Assembly: GCF_025642115.1 (NCBI RefSeq)
Contig: NZ_CP106753.1
Location: 1,263,501-1,327,500 of the forward strand
Reading direction: 5' to 3'
From: Chitiniphilus purpureus
GTDB taxonomy: Bacteria > Pseudomonadota > Gammaproteobacteria > Burkholderiales > Chitinibacteraceae
DNA length: 64,000 bases
Every line of letters starts with the position of its first letter. The first letter of the stretch is position 1. The notes under the pieces are model-generated. The model was given only the letters and a program-made list of their open reading frames with translations, made no database searches and was not told the origin of the DNA. Both the position numbers and the translations under genes were made by a program. This document shows positions 1 through 9,743 of this stretch, piece by piece.

Positions 1-288
1 GATTCCGAAGAGCCGCCAGCCGCCTCAAACGCGGTAACGCCAACAGGCGACACCACGGAGCAGCCGCAATCCGAAATGACTCCAGCCGAGTTGCTCTTTT
101 CGGCTGTTCGGGCCTCGATCCAGACGCTTTTGTCCACTCCGATGAAGGAGGCCGAAGTGGCTACGGCGCTGGACGTCTCAAGCGCGCAGGCAAAGGCATG
201 GCTGCAGCGTCTGGTCGACGAAGGCGTCTTGGAGAAACAGAAGAAGCCTGCAGGCTACATCGTCAAGCAGAAGCGGCTGTTCGAGTAA
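1..288 (+). CDS. 3' end of an unknown gene with a winged-helix-like C-terminus (partial)
   Basis: The frame is open from the first base of the window and ends in TAA, so this is the C-terminal 95 codons of a longer protein whose start lies outside. A low-complexity linker rich in Pro, Ala, Thr and Glu is followed by about 60 residues that read as a small winged helix: helix, the turn DVSSAQAKAWLQRLV, then a wing ending in KQKRLFE. Such a domain closes DprA-like proteins, and DprA homologues can sit beside type I restriction genes, but the catalytic part is not visible, so the name is only a suggestion. It stops 65 bp before hsdM on the same strand and could be the first gene of that operon. 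Confidence 0.6.
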   Translation, partial: DSEEPPAASNAVTPTGDTTEQPQSEMTPAELLFSAVRASIQTLLSTPMKEAEVATALDVSSAQAKAWLQRLVDEGVLEKQKKPAGYIVKQKRLFE

Positions 289-353
289 CCAATGAATACC
301 AATCAAAGACACAAGTCGCATTGCGACGGCATTGATATAGAAGGGCCAAGCGT

Positions 354-1850
354 TTGAGCGATCAACACATCACACTCAGCCAGCTCGAAGGTCACCTCTG
401 GGAGTCAGCCAACATCCTGCGCGGCCCGGTGGATGCGGCTGACTTTAAGACCTACATCTTCCCGCTGCTGTTCTTCAAGCGAATCTGCGATGTCTGGGAC
501 GAGGAATACCAGGAGATCGTCGATGAGACTGGCGATGAGCAGCTGGCCTGGTTTCCCGAGTCGCACCGCTTCCAGATCCCGGAAGACTGTCACTGGAACG
601 ACGTTCGCACCAAGGCCAGCAATGTCGGGACGGCCCTTCAGCGCGCGATGCGCGAGATTGAGAAGGCCAACCCCGACACCCTTTACGGCGTGTTCGGCGA
701 TGCCCAGTGGTCGAACAAGGATCGGCTGTCTGATGCCTTGCTCAAGGACCTGATCGAGCACTTCTCCAAGCTGCCGTTTGGCAACAAGAACGTCAACTCG
801 GATCTGCTTGGCGACGCCTACGAATACCTGATCAAGAAGTTTGCCGACGCCACCAACAAGAAGGCCGGCGAGTTCTACACCCCGCGCAGCGTCGTGCGGC
901 TGATGATCGACATGCTCGATCCCAAAGAAGCCGAGACCATCTACGACCCGGCCTGCGGTACCGGCGGCATGTTGCTGGCCGCCGTGCAACACGTGAAGGA
1001 ACAGCATGGCGACGTGAAGCGGCTGTGGGGCAAGCTGTACGGACAAGAGAAGAACCTCACCACCTCATCCATCGCGCGGATGAACCTGTTCCTTCACGGC
1101 ATTGAAGACTTTCAGGTGGTGCGTGGCGACACCTTGCGTAACCCGGCCTTCTTCGAGGTCGATCGGCTGGCCACCTTCGACTGCGTGATCGCCAACCCCC
1201 CTTTCTCGCTGGAAAAGTGGGGCGAGGACCTGTGGCTGAACGATCCCTTCGGCCGCAACTTTGCTGGCCTACCACCCTCATCCAGCGGTGACTTCGCGTG
1301 GGTGCAGCACATGGTCAAGTCGATGGCCGACGTCAGCGGCCGGATGGCAGTGGTGTTGCCCCAGGGCGCACTGTTCCGCAAAGGTGTGGAAGGCAGCATC
1401 CGCCAGAAACTGCTGGAGATGGATCTGGTTGAGGCCGTGATCGGGTTGGCGCCCAACCTGTTCTACGGCACCGGCCTGGCCGCGTGCATCCTGGTCTTGC
1501 GCAAGCGCAAGCCGGCCAAACACAAGAAGAAGGTGCTGATCGCCGATGCGTCACGCCTGTTCCGCCGGGGGCGCGCGCAAAACTATCTGGAGCCCGAGCA
1601 CGCCGCCGAGATCCTCGGCTGGTATCGCGGCTTTGCCGATGTGCAGGACGCGGTCTGCGTGGTCAGTCTCGACGAAATCAAGGCCGAGGACTGGACGCTG
1701 AACATTTCGCGCTACGTATTGCCACCGCTGCAGGAAGACATTCCTCCGTTGCCCGTCGCCATTGCAGCCTTCAAGGATGCACTGACCAACTGCCGCGAGG
1801 CAGAGGAACGACTCGCGCAGGTCATGACCGAAGGAGGATGGTTGAAATGA
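354..1850 (+). CDS. hsdM: Type I restriction-modification system, methyltransferase subunit (first copy)
   Basis: N6-adenine methyltransferase subunit that combines with HsdS to methylate the recognition site and with HsdR to form the restriction enzyme. The 498-residue protein has an N-terminal HsdM_N helical domain (about 8-150), the SAM-binding motif DPACGTGGM near residue 198 and the catalytic motif NPPF near 280, so it should be active. The start is TTG at 354, preceded by the purine-rich AAGGGCC. Its last bases overlap the next hsdM by 4 bp (ATGA), implying translational coupling. It resembles the following gene along its whole length but differs at many positions, so this is a diverged pair rather than a recent duplication. 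Confidence 0.93.
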   Translation: MSDQHITLSQLEGHLWESANILRGPVDAADFKTYIFPLLFFKRICDVWDEEYQEIVDETGDEQLAWFPESHRFQIPEDCHWNDVRTKASNVGTALQRAMREIEKANPDTLYGVFGDAQWSNKDRLSDALLKDLIEHFSKLPFGNKNVNSDLLGDAYEYLIKKFADATNKKAGEFYTPRSVVRLMIDMLDPKEAETIYDPACGTGGMLLAAVQHVKEQHGDVKRLWGKLYGQEKNLTTSSIARMNLFLHGIEDFQVVRGDTLRNPAFFEVDRLATFDCVIANPPFSLEKWGEDLWLNDPFGRNFAGLPPSSSGDFAWVQHMVKSMADVSGRMAVVLPQGALFRKGVEGSIRQKLLEMDLVEAVIGLAPNLFYGTGLAACILVLRKRKPAKHKKKVLIADASRLFRRGRAQNYLEPEHAAEILGWYRGFADVQDAVCVVSLDEIKAEDWTLNISRYVLPPLQEDIPPLPVAIAAFKDALTNCREAEERLAQVMTEGGWLK

Positions 1851-3361
1851 GCCGCATCAGCCAACAAGAACTCGAAGGCTACCTGTGGGGCGCCGCCGTG
1901 CTGCTGCGCGGCCTGATCGACGCGGGCGACTACAAGCAGTTCATCTTCCCGTTGCTGTTTTACAAGCGGGTGTCGGATGTGTGGGAAGAGGAATACCAAG
2001 CGGCCCTGGCCAACTCTAACGGCGACCTCTCCTATGCACAGTTCGCTGAAAACCATCGTTTCCAGATTCCCGCTGGCGCACACTGGAACGATGTGCGTCA
2101 AACGCCGAAGAACGTGGGCGCAGCCATTCAAAAAGCCATGCGCGCCATCGAGACGGCCAACCCAGATCTGCTCGATGGCATCTTCGGCGATGCCCCCTGG
2201 ACCAACCGCGAGCGTCTGCCCGATGAAACGCTGAAGAACCTGATCGAGCACTTTTCGACCCGGACGCTGTCGGTGGCGAACGTGCCCGAAGACGAATTGG
2301 GCAACGCCTACGAGTACCTGATCAAGAAGTTCGCGGACGACTCCGGCCACACGGCGGCCGAGTTCTACACCAACCGCACCGTCGTGCACTTGATGACGCA
2401 ACTTCTTGCACCTCAGGCGGGCGAGTCGATTTACGACCCCACGTGCGGAACCGGCGGCATGCTGATCTCGGCACTGGACGAAGTGAAGCGCTCCGGCGGT
2501 GAATACCGCACGCTCAAGCTCTACGGGCAGGAGCGCAACCTCATTACCTCGTCTATCGCTCGCATGAACCTGTTCCTGCATGGCGTGGAAGACTTCGAAA
2601 TCATTCGGGGTGACACCCTGGCCGAACCAAAGCACATCGAGGGCGACCGTTTGCGCCAGTTCGATGTGATCCTGGCAAACCCGCCGTACTCCATCAAGCA
2701 GTGGAATCGCGAGGCCTGGAGCAGTGACAAGTGGGGCCGCAACTCGCTGGGCACTCCGCCGCAGGGCCGCGCCGATTACGCCTTCCAGCAGCACATCCTA
2801 ACCAGCCTCACCGCCAAGGGGCGTAGTGCCGTGCTCTGGCCCCACGGCGTGCTGTTCCGTAATGAAGAACAGACCATGCGCGCCAAGATGGTCGAGCAGG
2901 ACTGGGTTGAAGCCGTCATCGGCTTGGGGCCCAACCTGTTCTACAACTCCCCGATGGAGTCGTGCATCGTCATCTGCAACCGCAAGAAGGTCGCCGGTCG
3001 CAAGGGCAAGGTGATCTTCATCGACGCGGTGAACGAGGTCACCCGGGAACGGGCGCAAAGCTTTCTCAAGCCTGAGCACCAGCAGCGCATCCTTACCGCT
3101 TACAAGACGTTTGCCGATGTGCCCGGTTTCGCCAAGGTCGCCACCCTGGCCGAAATCAGCGCCAATGCGGGCAACCTCTCGATCCCGCTGTACGTGAAGC
3201 GCATTGCCGCCGCCATCGCCACCGACAGCAACGGTGACGCGGTATCGCTGTTCTCTGCATGGGACCAATGGCAAACGGATGGCCGCGCGTTCTGGCAACA
3301 GATGGACGCGCTGGTGGAAACGCTGGATGGACTGATTACGGAGGACATCGAGCGTGTCTGA
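1847..3361 (+). CDS. hsdM: Type I restriction-modification system, methyltransferase subunit (second copy)
   Basis: A second N6-adenine methyltransferase subunit, 504 residues. The open frame extends upstream to 1484, but ATG at 1847 is chosen because AAGGAGG lies about 10 bp before it and the protein then aligns with the first HsdM from its start. SAM motif DPTCGTGGM near residue 197; catalytic NPPY near 278. Both copies therefore keep catalytic residues. The C-terminal 100 residues differ most from copy 1. It overlaps hsdS by 8 bp. Most type I loci carry one hsdM used as a dimer, so two catalytically intact copies suggest either a heterodimeric M2S core or redundancy. Confidence 0.93.
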   Translation: MSRISQQELEGYLWGAAVLLRGLIDAGDYKQFIFPLLFYKRVSDVWEEEYQAALANSNGDLSYAQFAENHRFQIPAGAHWNDVRQTPKNVGAAIQKAMRAIETANPDLLDGIFGDAPWTNRERLPDETLKNLIEHFSTRTLSVANVPEDELGNAYEYLIKKFADDSGHTAAEFYTNRTVVHLMTQLLAPQAGESIYDPTCGTGGMLISALDEVKRSGGEYRTLKLYGQERNLITSSIARMNLFLHGVEDFEIIRGDTLAEPKHIEGDRLRQFDVILANPPYSIKQWNREAWSSDKWGRNSLGTPPQGRADYAFQQHILTSLTAKGRSAVLWPHGVLFRNEEQTMRAKMVEQDWVEAVIGLGPNLFYNSPMESCIVICNRKKVAGRKGKVIFIDAVNEVTRERAQSFLKPEHQQRILTAYKTFADVPGFAKVATLAEISANAGNLSIPLYVKRIAAAIATDSNGDAVSLFSAWDQWQTDGRAFWQQMDALVETLDGLITEDIERV

Positions 3362-4526
3362 CAAGAACAATAAAACCCTGAAGCCCGGCTGGCGTCGGGT
3401 GAAATTCGGCGACGTGGTGCGCCTCTCGAAAGCCCGCAGCCAAGATCCGTTGGCCGATGGCATTGAACGCTACGTCGGTCTGGAACATCTCGAGCCAGGT
3501 GATTTGCGCATCCGCAGTTGGGGCAGCGTCGCTGACGGCGTGACCTTTACCAGCGTGTTTCAACCTGGACAGGTGCTGTTCGGCAAGCGACGCGCTTACC
3601 AGCGCAAGGTGGCTGTGGCGGATTTCTCTGGGGTGTGCTCCGGTGACATCTATGTGTTGGAGACCAAGGACGCACAGGTTTTGCTGCCGGAGCTGCTGCC
3701 CTTCATTTGCCAGACCGATGCCTTTTTTGATCACGCGGTGGGCACATCAGCTGGCTCGTTGAGCCCCCGCACCAACTGGACGAGTTTGGCGGACTTTGAT
3801 TTTCCCCTTGCTCCTGTAGACGAACAGTCGAGACTTGTTGACGCCTTCCAAGCACTTGAACGAACCGGTGAAGCGCATCGAAGAGTGGGAGATATAGCCG
3901 ACCAGCTTGTTCGCTCATTGCTTTCCGACGTACTGAATAGAGAATGGCCTGTTGTCGAACTTGGCTCAGTTGTTCAGGGAACACAGTACGGACTTTCAAT
4001 CAACGCTGGATCGGACGGTCAATATCCGATGCTTCGAATGATGAATATTGAAGATGGTCTTTGCGTCGAGAACGACATCAAGTATGTGGACCTCAACGAT
4101 AAAGACTTCGATGCATACCGGCTCATCCACGGCGATGTGCTTTTTAACCGTACCAACAGCTATGAGTTGGTGGGCCGAACAGGTGTTTACGAACTCAATG
4201 GCGATCACGTATTCGCTTCGTACCTGGTGCGAATCAAGACAGACACGGAAAAATTAGAGCCAAAGTTCCTCACGCTGTACCTGAACTCCGATTTTGGGCG
4301 CCGACAGGTACTCGCCTATGCGACTAAAGCCGTGAGCCAGGCAAACGTGAACGCCAGCAATTTACTCCGAGTCCGTCTGCCGCTGCCGCCACTGGATGTG
4401 CAACAACAGTTGCTGGATGAGATAGCGAAAGCAAAGTTTGCGGGAAAGGCAGCGATGGAACGCCGTACTTCTTCAGAGGCGATGAAAAAGCAGTTGTTCG
4501 CAGAGATCACGGGGGACGCAAGGTGA
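3354..4526 (+). CDS. hsdS: Type I restriction-modification system, specificity subunit
   Basis: DNA-recognition subunit that decides which asymmetric site the HsdM/HsdR complex reads. The 390 residues show the usual two-half layout: target recognition domain 1 (about 10-145), a conserved helical spacer ending in LVRSLLSDVL, target recognition domain 2 (about 200-350), and a second helical segment at the C-terminus (PPLDVQQQLLDEI). Start GTG at 3354 lies inside the end of hsdM; the stop overlaps the hsdR start by 4 bp. Recognition domains vary quickly between strains, so the target sequence cannot be deduced. No inverted repeats or spare hsdS fragments that would suggest phase-variable shuffling were seen here. 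Confidence 0.93.
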   Translation: MSDKNNKTLKPGWRRVKFGDVVRLSKARSQDPLADGIERYVGLEHLEPGDLRIRSWGSVADGVTFTSVFQPGQVLFGKRRAYQRKVAVADFSGVCSGDIYVLETKDAQVLLPELLPFICQTDAFFDHAVGTSAGSLSPRTNWTSLADFDFPLAPVDEQSRLVDAFQALERTGEAHRRVGDIADQLVRSLLSDVLNREWPVVELGSVVQGTQYGLSINAGSDGQYPMLRMMNIEDGLCVENDIKYVDLNDKDFDAYRLIHGDVLFNRTNSYELVGRTGVYELNGDHVFASYLVRIKTDTEKLEPKFLTLYLNSDFGRRQVLAYATKAVSQANVNASNLLRVRLPLPPLDVQQQLLDEIAKAKFAGKAAMERRTSSEAMKKQLFAEITGDAR

Positions 4527-7510
4527 GTTCTTTCAACGAATCAAATACCGTCGAAGCCTACGTCCGCGATTTGCTTGCCGGTCCGATCAAAACTGTCCCG
4601 GCCAACACCGCCCAGGAACCGCAAGTCAGCTACGGCCCCAAGGGCATCGGCTGGCGCTACGCCGCCCCGGCTGAGGTGCCGCGCCAGATTCAGGAGGTGC
4701 TGGTTGAACCCTGGGTGCGTGAAGCGCTGATCCGCCTGAACCCGGAGATTGCTGCTCAGCCCGACCGCGCCGATGAAGTGCTCTACAAGCTGCGCGCCAT
4801 CGTGCTGTCGGTGCGCTCGGATGGTCTGATCCGCGCCAACGAGGAAATGACCGCCTGGATGCGTGGCGAGCGCTCGATGCCCTTCGGCCCCAACAACGAG
4901 CATGTGCCGGTGCGGCTGATCGACCTGGATGACCTCGCGCAGAACCAGTACATCGTCACCCAACAGTACACCTACCGTGCTGGCCCTACCGAACGCCGGG
5001 CTGATCTGGTGCTGTTGGTGAATGGTTTGCCGCTGGTACTGATCGAGGCCAAGACGCCGGTAAAGAAGTGCATCAGCTGGGTCGATGGCGCGGTACAGGT
5101 GCACGACGACTATGAGAAGTTCGTGCCGGAGCTGTTCGTTTGCAACGTGTTCTCTGTGGCCACCGAGGGCAAGGCCTACCACTATGGTTCCATCGGCCTT
5201 CCCGTCAAGGACTGGGGACCGTGGCATCTGGATGGCAATGGGGAGGATGGTCAGCACCACCCGCTGAAGTCGCTCAAGCTGTCCGCTGAGAGCATGTTGC
5301 GCCCGCATGTGGTGCTGGACATCCTCGGCAGCTTCACCCTATTCGCCACCAACAAGAAGAAGCAGCGCATCAAGATCATTTGCCGCTACCAGCAGTTTGA
5401 AGCGGCCAATAAGCTCGTCGAGCGCGTGCTGGCGGGTTACCCCAGGAAAGGACTGATCTGGCACTTCCAGGGTTCGGGCAAGTCACTGCTGATGGTGTTT
5501 GCCGCGCAGAAGCTGCGCATGCACTCAGGATTGAAGAATCCCACCGTGCTGATCGTTGTGGACCGGATCGATCTCGACAGCCAGATCACGGGTACGTTCA
5601 CCGGAGCGGACATTCCCAATCTGGAAAAGGCGGACAGCCGCGAGAAGCTGCAGCAGCTGCTGGCGCAAGACGTGCGCAAGATCATCATCACCACGATCTT
5701 TAAGTTCGGCGAGGCCACGGGCAGTCTGAACGACCGCAGCAACATCATCGCGTTAGTAGATGAGGCCCACCGCACCCAGGAAGGCGACCTCGGTCGCAAA
5801 ATGCGTGAGGCCCTGCCCAATGCATTTCTGTTCGGCCTGACCGGCACGCCGATCAACCGTGCCGACCGAAACACCTTCTACGCCTTCGGCGCCGACGAAG
5901 ACGAGAAGGGCTACATGAGCAGGTACGGCTTCGAGGAGTCGATCCGTGACGGCGCCACGCTGAAGCTGCACTTCGAGCCCCGGCTGATTGACCTGCACAT
6001 CGACAAGGCGGCGCTGGACGCCGCGTACAAAGATCTGACCGGCGGCCTGTCGGATCTGGACAAGGACAACCTCGCCAAGACCGCAGCCAAGATGGCCGTG
6101 CTGGTGAAGACGCCCGAGCGTATCCGCAAGATCTGCGAGGACATCGTCGAGCACTATCAGACCAAGGTGGAACCCAACGGCTTTAAGGGGCAGATCGTCA
6201 CCTTCGACCGGGAATCCTGCCTGCTATTCAAGGCCGAGTTGGACAAGTTGCTGCCGCCCGAGGCCACGGACATCGTCATGTCGGTGCAGGCGGCGGACAA
6301 GAAGGAACATCCAGAGTACGTGCCTTACGACCGAAGCCGCGACGAAGAAGAGCGACTGCTGGATCGCTTCCGCGACCCGGCCGACCCGCTGAAGCTGATC
6401 ATCGTCACGGCCAAGCTGCTGACCGGCTTCGACGCGCCGATCTTGCAGGCCATGTACCTGGACAAGCCGCTGCGTGACCACACGCTGCTGCAGGCCATCT
6501 GCCGAGTGAACCGCACTTACTCCGAGCAGAAGACCCACGGCTTGATCGTGGACTATCTCGGCATCTTCGATGACGTGGCGGCAGCGCTGGAGTTCGACGA
6601 CCAGAGCGTCAAGCAGGTGGTCAGCAACATCCAGGAGCTGAAGGACAAGCTGCCCGAAGCCATGCAGAAATGTCTGGCCTTCTTCACTGGCTGTGATCGC
6701 ACTCTGCAAGGTTATGAGGGCCTGATCGCTGCACAACAGTGCCTGCCCAACAATGAGGTGCGAGACAACTTCGCCGCCGAGTACAGCGTGCTCAACAAGA
6801 TCTGGGAGGCGCTTTCACCGGACACCGTTCTGGGCCCGTTCGAGAAGGACTACAAGTGGTTGTCGCAGGTGTACCAGTCGGTGCAGCCGTCCAGTGGCCA
6901 CGGCAAGCTGATCTGGCATTCGCTGGGCGCTAAGACCATTGAGCTGATTCACCAGAACGTGCATGTCGACGCGGTGCGGGATGACCTCGACACCTTGGTG
7001 CTGGACGCTGATCTGCTGGAAGCGGTGCTGTCGAACCCAGACCCGAAGAAGGCCAAGGAGATCGAGATCAAGCTCAAGCGCCGACTGCGCGGGCATGGCG
7101 GTCACCCCAAGTTCAAGAAGTTGTCGGAACGGCTCGATGCGCTGAAGGACCGCTTCGAGTCCGGTCAGATCAACAGCGTCGAGTTTCTGAAGCAGTTGCT
7201 GGAGATCGCCAAGGAAACGCTGCAGGCCGAGAAGGAGCTCCCGCCCGAAGAGGACGAGGATCGCGGCAAGGCTGCGCTGACCGAGTTGTTCAACGAGGTC
7301 AAGACTTCTGAGACGCCCATCATGGTCGAACGCGTGGTCACGGACATCGACGAGATCGTGCGACTGGTCCGCTTCCCGGGCTGGCAAGGGACTCAGGCCG
7401 GTGAGCGTGAGGTCAAGAAGGCACTGCGCAAGGCCCTCTTCAAATACAAGCTGCATGCGGATGAAGAGCTGTTCGAGAAGGCCTACAGCTATATCCGGCA
7501 GTATTACTAA
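4523..7510 (+). CDS. hsdR: Type I restriction-modification system, restriction/translocase subunit
   Basis: ATP-dependent translocase and endonuclease of the type I complex. In the 995 residues the order is a PD-(D/E)xK nuclease domain with D near 160 and the EAK motif near 175-177, then two RecA-like motor lobes with Walker A QGSGKS near 316-321, the DEAH box near 412-415 and the TGTPI motif shortly after, followed by a helical C-terminal domain with a charged, coiled-coil-like stretch (about 830-920) that usually docks to HsdM. Start GTG overlaps the hsdS stop by 4 bp. All key residues are present, so the enzyme looks functional. Confidence 0.95.
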   Translation: MSSFNESNTVEAYVRDLLAGPIKTVPANTAQEPQVSYGPKGIGWRYAAPAEVPRQIQEVLVEPWVREALIRLNPEIAAQPDRADEVLYKLRAIVLSVRSDGLIRANEEMTAWMRGERSMPFGPNNEHVPVRLIDLDDLAQNQYIVTQQYTYRAGPTERRADLVLLVNGLPLVLIEAKTPVKKCISWVDGAVQVHDDYEKFVPELFVCNVFSVATEGKAYHYGSIGLPVKDWGPWHLDGNGEDGQHHPLKSLKLSAESMLRPHVVLDILGSFTLFATNKKKQRIKIICRYQQFEAANKLVERVLAGYPRKGLIWHFQGSGKSLLMVFAAQKLRMHSGLKNPTVLIVVDRIDLDSQITGTFTGADIPNLEKADSREKLQQLLAQDVRKIIITTIFKFGEATGSLNDRSNIIALVDEAHRTQEGDLGRKMREALPNAFLFGLTGTPINRADRNTFYAFGADEDEKGYMSRYGFEESIRDGATLKLHFEPRLIDLHIDKAALDAAYKDLTGGLSDLDKDNLAKTAAKMAVLVKTPERIRKICEDIVEHYQTKVEPNGFKGQIVTFDRESCLLFKAELDKLLPPEATDIVMSVQAADKKEHPEYVPYDRSRDEEERLLDRFRDPADPLKLIIVTAKLLTGFDAPILQAMYLDKPLRDHTLLQAICRVNRTYSEQKTHGLIVDYLGIFDDVAAALEFDDQSVKQVVSNIQELKDKLPEAMQKCLAFFTGCDRTLQGYEGLIAAQQCLPNNEVRDNFAAEYSVLNKIWEALSPDTVLGPFEKDYKWLSQVYQSVQPSSGHGKLIWHSLGAKTIELIHQNVHVDAVRDDLDTLVLDADLLEAVLSNPDPKKAKEIEIKLKRRLRGHGGHPKFKKLSERLDALKDRFESGQINSVEFLKQLLEIAKETLQAEKELPPEEDEDRGKAALTELFNEVKTSETPIMVERVVTDIDEIVRLVRFPGWQGTQAGEREVKKALRKALFKYKLHADEELFEKAYSYIRQYY

Positions 7511-7520
7511 GAGAGCACGC

Positions 7521-9743
7521 ATGGACGAGAAGAAGAACAACCCATCCTCCGGCACCACCTGGTTCGTCGGCGCAAGCTATGGAGGCACCGATGACCAGAT
7601 GCCGCGTTTCCTGAAGGAAGGTATTTGGGAGAACGGCTACGACGACAAGCTTCTCGACATGGTGCGAGCCATGCAGCCGGGCGAGCGAATTGCCATCAAG
7701 GCGGCCTACACACGCAAGCATGGTCTGCCCTTTGATAACCGAGGGCGTACGGTTTCAGTAATGGGGATCAAGGCGGTTGGCACGATCACCGAGAACCCAA
7801 ACGACGGCAAGCGGGTGAAAGTTGACTGGGCCAAAGCCGAGCCTGTACGAGAATGGTATTTCTATACTCACCGGGGAACGATCTGGCGCGTGCAACCGGG
7901 TGACTGGATGAACGATGCCCTGATCGCCTTCGCGTTTGAAGGCAAGCCGCAAGATTTGGATCGCTTCCGAAATGAACCTTTCTGGCGCGAGCGCTTCGGT
8001 ACGGTGGCACCTGAAAAACAGCGGTTCCAGTGGACGGACTTTTACGAAGCCGTCGCCGAAAAACTTCTCGATCACGCCCAAGACAGATCCGCACTCATCG
8101 CAGGCATCCATCAAATCGCTACGCGGGTTCAGGGCCTGAGCTATTTGCAGGACAAGTTTCCTGACGGCACCAGCGGACCACTGCAGGATATTTGTCCATT
8201 CACCGTGATGGGCACCTTCAACCGTTCGATGACCGATGCCAATCGTAAGACCATCGCGGGCGAGTTGGCCAAACTGCTGGGTGTGACGGTTCCGGTGCCA
8301 CCTTCATTCGAGGGCATTCCCGTTCTGAACAATCAGCGCTCGTGGTTTTTTGCCTATGCAGAGAAGCGTGGCGCAGGCGACATTGATGCCCTGTGGGATG
8401 TGTTTGCCGCCGCCAGCAAGTTGGTGGAAAGCGATCAACCCGAGGGCCGCGACACATTCATCCGGGCCTACGATGCCGCGACTCAGGTATGGGGCGTGGC
8501 ATGGAATCTTTCAACCGGCCTCTACTGGACGCACCCTTGGGATTTCTTGACTCTTGACAGCCAGTCGCGTCACTACATCAACAAGCGACTTGGTCTTAAT
8601 GTTGCCACCAGCGGCCAGCAGGGGCCTTGCGATGCTCGCAGCTATTTGAAGCTGCTGGACGATTTGCGTGCGCGCTTCGGTGAAGATAGTTATCCGGTAC
8701 ATAGCTTCCCGGATTTGTCGCTGGCGTCATGGATGTATAAAGACCCTGCCGACGAACCGCCGCCCCTTGATGAAGCCGGTGCCGACGTAGCTGCCGAGCA
8801 AGCCTCCGTCGGCGAAGTGCGCGAGGCGTTTCAGGTGGCGGCACCCATCATTCCGTACTTCGTCGATGACATCCTCAAGGATGGCTGCTTCCTTGATCGT
8901 ACCGAAATTGATCTACTGCTCGACCGTCTGCGCACCAAGAAAAACATGATCCTGCAGGGTCCTCCGGGTACCGGCAAGACTTGGCTGGCCAAGCGGCTGG
9001 CGTTTGCATTGATCGGACAGAAGGACGACAGCAAAATTCGGGCGGTGCAATTCCACCCGAATCTGTCCTACGAAGATTTTGTGCGTGGCTGGCGTCCGAC
9101 TGGTGAGGGCAAATTGTCCCTTGCGGATGGGGTGTTCATGGAAGCCATCAAGGCTGCTCGCAAGGAGCCGTCATCCAAGTTCGTCGTCGTGATTGAGGAG
9201 ATCAACCGTGGCAATCCAGCCCAGATCTTCGGCGAGTTGCTGACGTTGTTGGAGGCTGGAAAACGTACGCCCAGCGAGGCGCTTGAGTTGTGCTACCCGG
9301 ATGCCGATGGCGTGCGACGGCCGGTTCATATCCCCGAGAACCTTTATGTCATCGGCACGATGAACATTGCCGACCGTTCGCTGGCGCTGGTGGATTTGGC
9401 GCTGCGCCGTCGATTTGCATTCGTCGGGCTGGAGCCGAGACTGGGCTCGGTTTGGCGAGAGTGGGTGGTCAAGTCGTGCGGCGTTGATGCAGCGCTCGTA
9501 ATCGAAATCGAACAGCGGATTGCCGACCTGAATGAGCGCATCGCTTCAGATGCTCGGCTTGGCAAGCAGTTCCGGATCGGCCACAGCTACGTGACACCGG
9601 TACATCGTTTGGAATCCGGAGATACCAAAAAATGGTTCCGGCAGGTGGTTGAGACGGAGATCGGTCCGCTGCTGGAAGAATATTGGTTTGATACGCCTGG
9701 CGAAGCACAGAAGGCGACCACGCAGCTGATGCAGGGATGGTAA
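7521..9743 (+). CDS. mcrB: McrB-like GTPase/AAA+ motor of a modification-dependent (type IV) restriction system
   Basis: Motor subunit of an McrBC-like enzyme that detects modified DNA and drives the McrC nuclease. Start ATG at 7521 follows hsdR by 10 bp; the open frame runs further upstream inside hsdR but that part is not expected to be coding. Of 740 residues, the first ~120 form a compact, aromatic-rich domain that could be an EVE/PUA-like modified-base reader (inference from general pattern, not a search). The AAA+ domain has Walker A PPGTGKT near 480-487, Walker B VVVIEEINR near 555-562 and the McrB signature MNIADRS near 614-620. It overlaps the mcrC start by 7 bp. The close spacing suggests one operon with the type I genes. 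Confidence 0.88.
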   Translation: MDEKKNNPSSGTTWFVGASYGGTDDQMPRFLKEGIWENGYDDKLLDMVRAMQPGERIAIKAAYTRKHGLPFDNRGRTVSVMGIKAVGTITENPNDGKRVKVDWAKAEPVREWYFYTHRGTIWRVQPGDWMNDALIAFAFEGKPQDLDRFRNEPFWRERFGTVAPEKQRFQWTDFYEAVAEKLLDHAQDRSALIAGIHQIATRVQGLSYLQDKFPDGTSGPLQDICPFTVMGTFNRSMTDANRKTIAGELAKLLGVTVPVPPSFEGIPVLNNQRSWFFAYAEKRGAGDIDALWDVFAAASKLVESDQPEGRDTFIRAYDAATQVWGVAWNLSTGLYWTHPWDFLTLDSQSRHYINKRLGLNVATSGQQGPCDARSYLKLLDDLRARFGEDSYPVHSFPDLSLASWMYKDPADEPPPLDEAGADVAAEQASVGEVREAFQVAAPIIPYFVDDILKDGCFLDRTEIDLLLDRLRTKKNMILQGPPGTGKTWLAKRLAFALIGQKDDSKIRAVQFHPNLSYEDFVRGWRPTGEGKLSLADGVFMEAIKAARKEPSSKFVVVIEEINRGNPAQIFGELLTLLEAGKRTPSEALELCYPDADGVRRPVHIPENLYVIGTMNIADRSLALVDLALRRRFAFVGLEPRLGSVWREWVVKSCGVDAALVIEIEQRIADLNERIASDARLGKQFRIGHSYVTPVHRLESGDTKKWFRQVVETEIGPLLEEYWFDTPGEAQKATTQLMQGW

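Noticed and set aside
1484..1846. N-terminal extension of the second HsdM reading frame inside the first hsdM.
   Set aside because: It translates to a low-complexity Arg-rich peptide with no match to HsdM; ATG at 1847 has a proper ribosome site and a 4-bp overlap.
7401..7520. Upstream extension of the McrB-like frame inside hsdR.
   Set aside because: Lies wholly within the coding end of hsdR and reads as basic low-complexity sequence; ATG at 7521 gives a sensible start.
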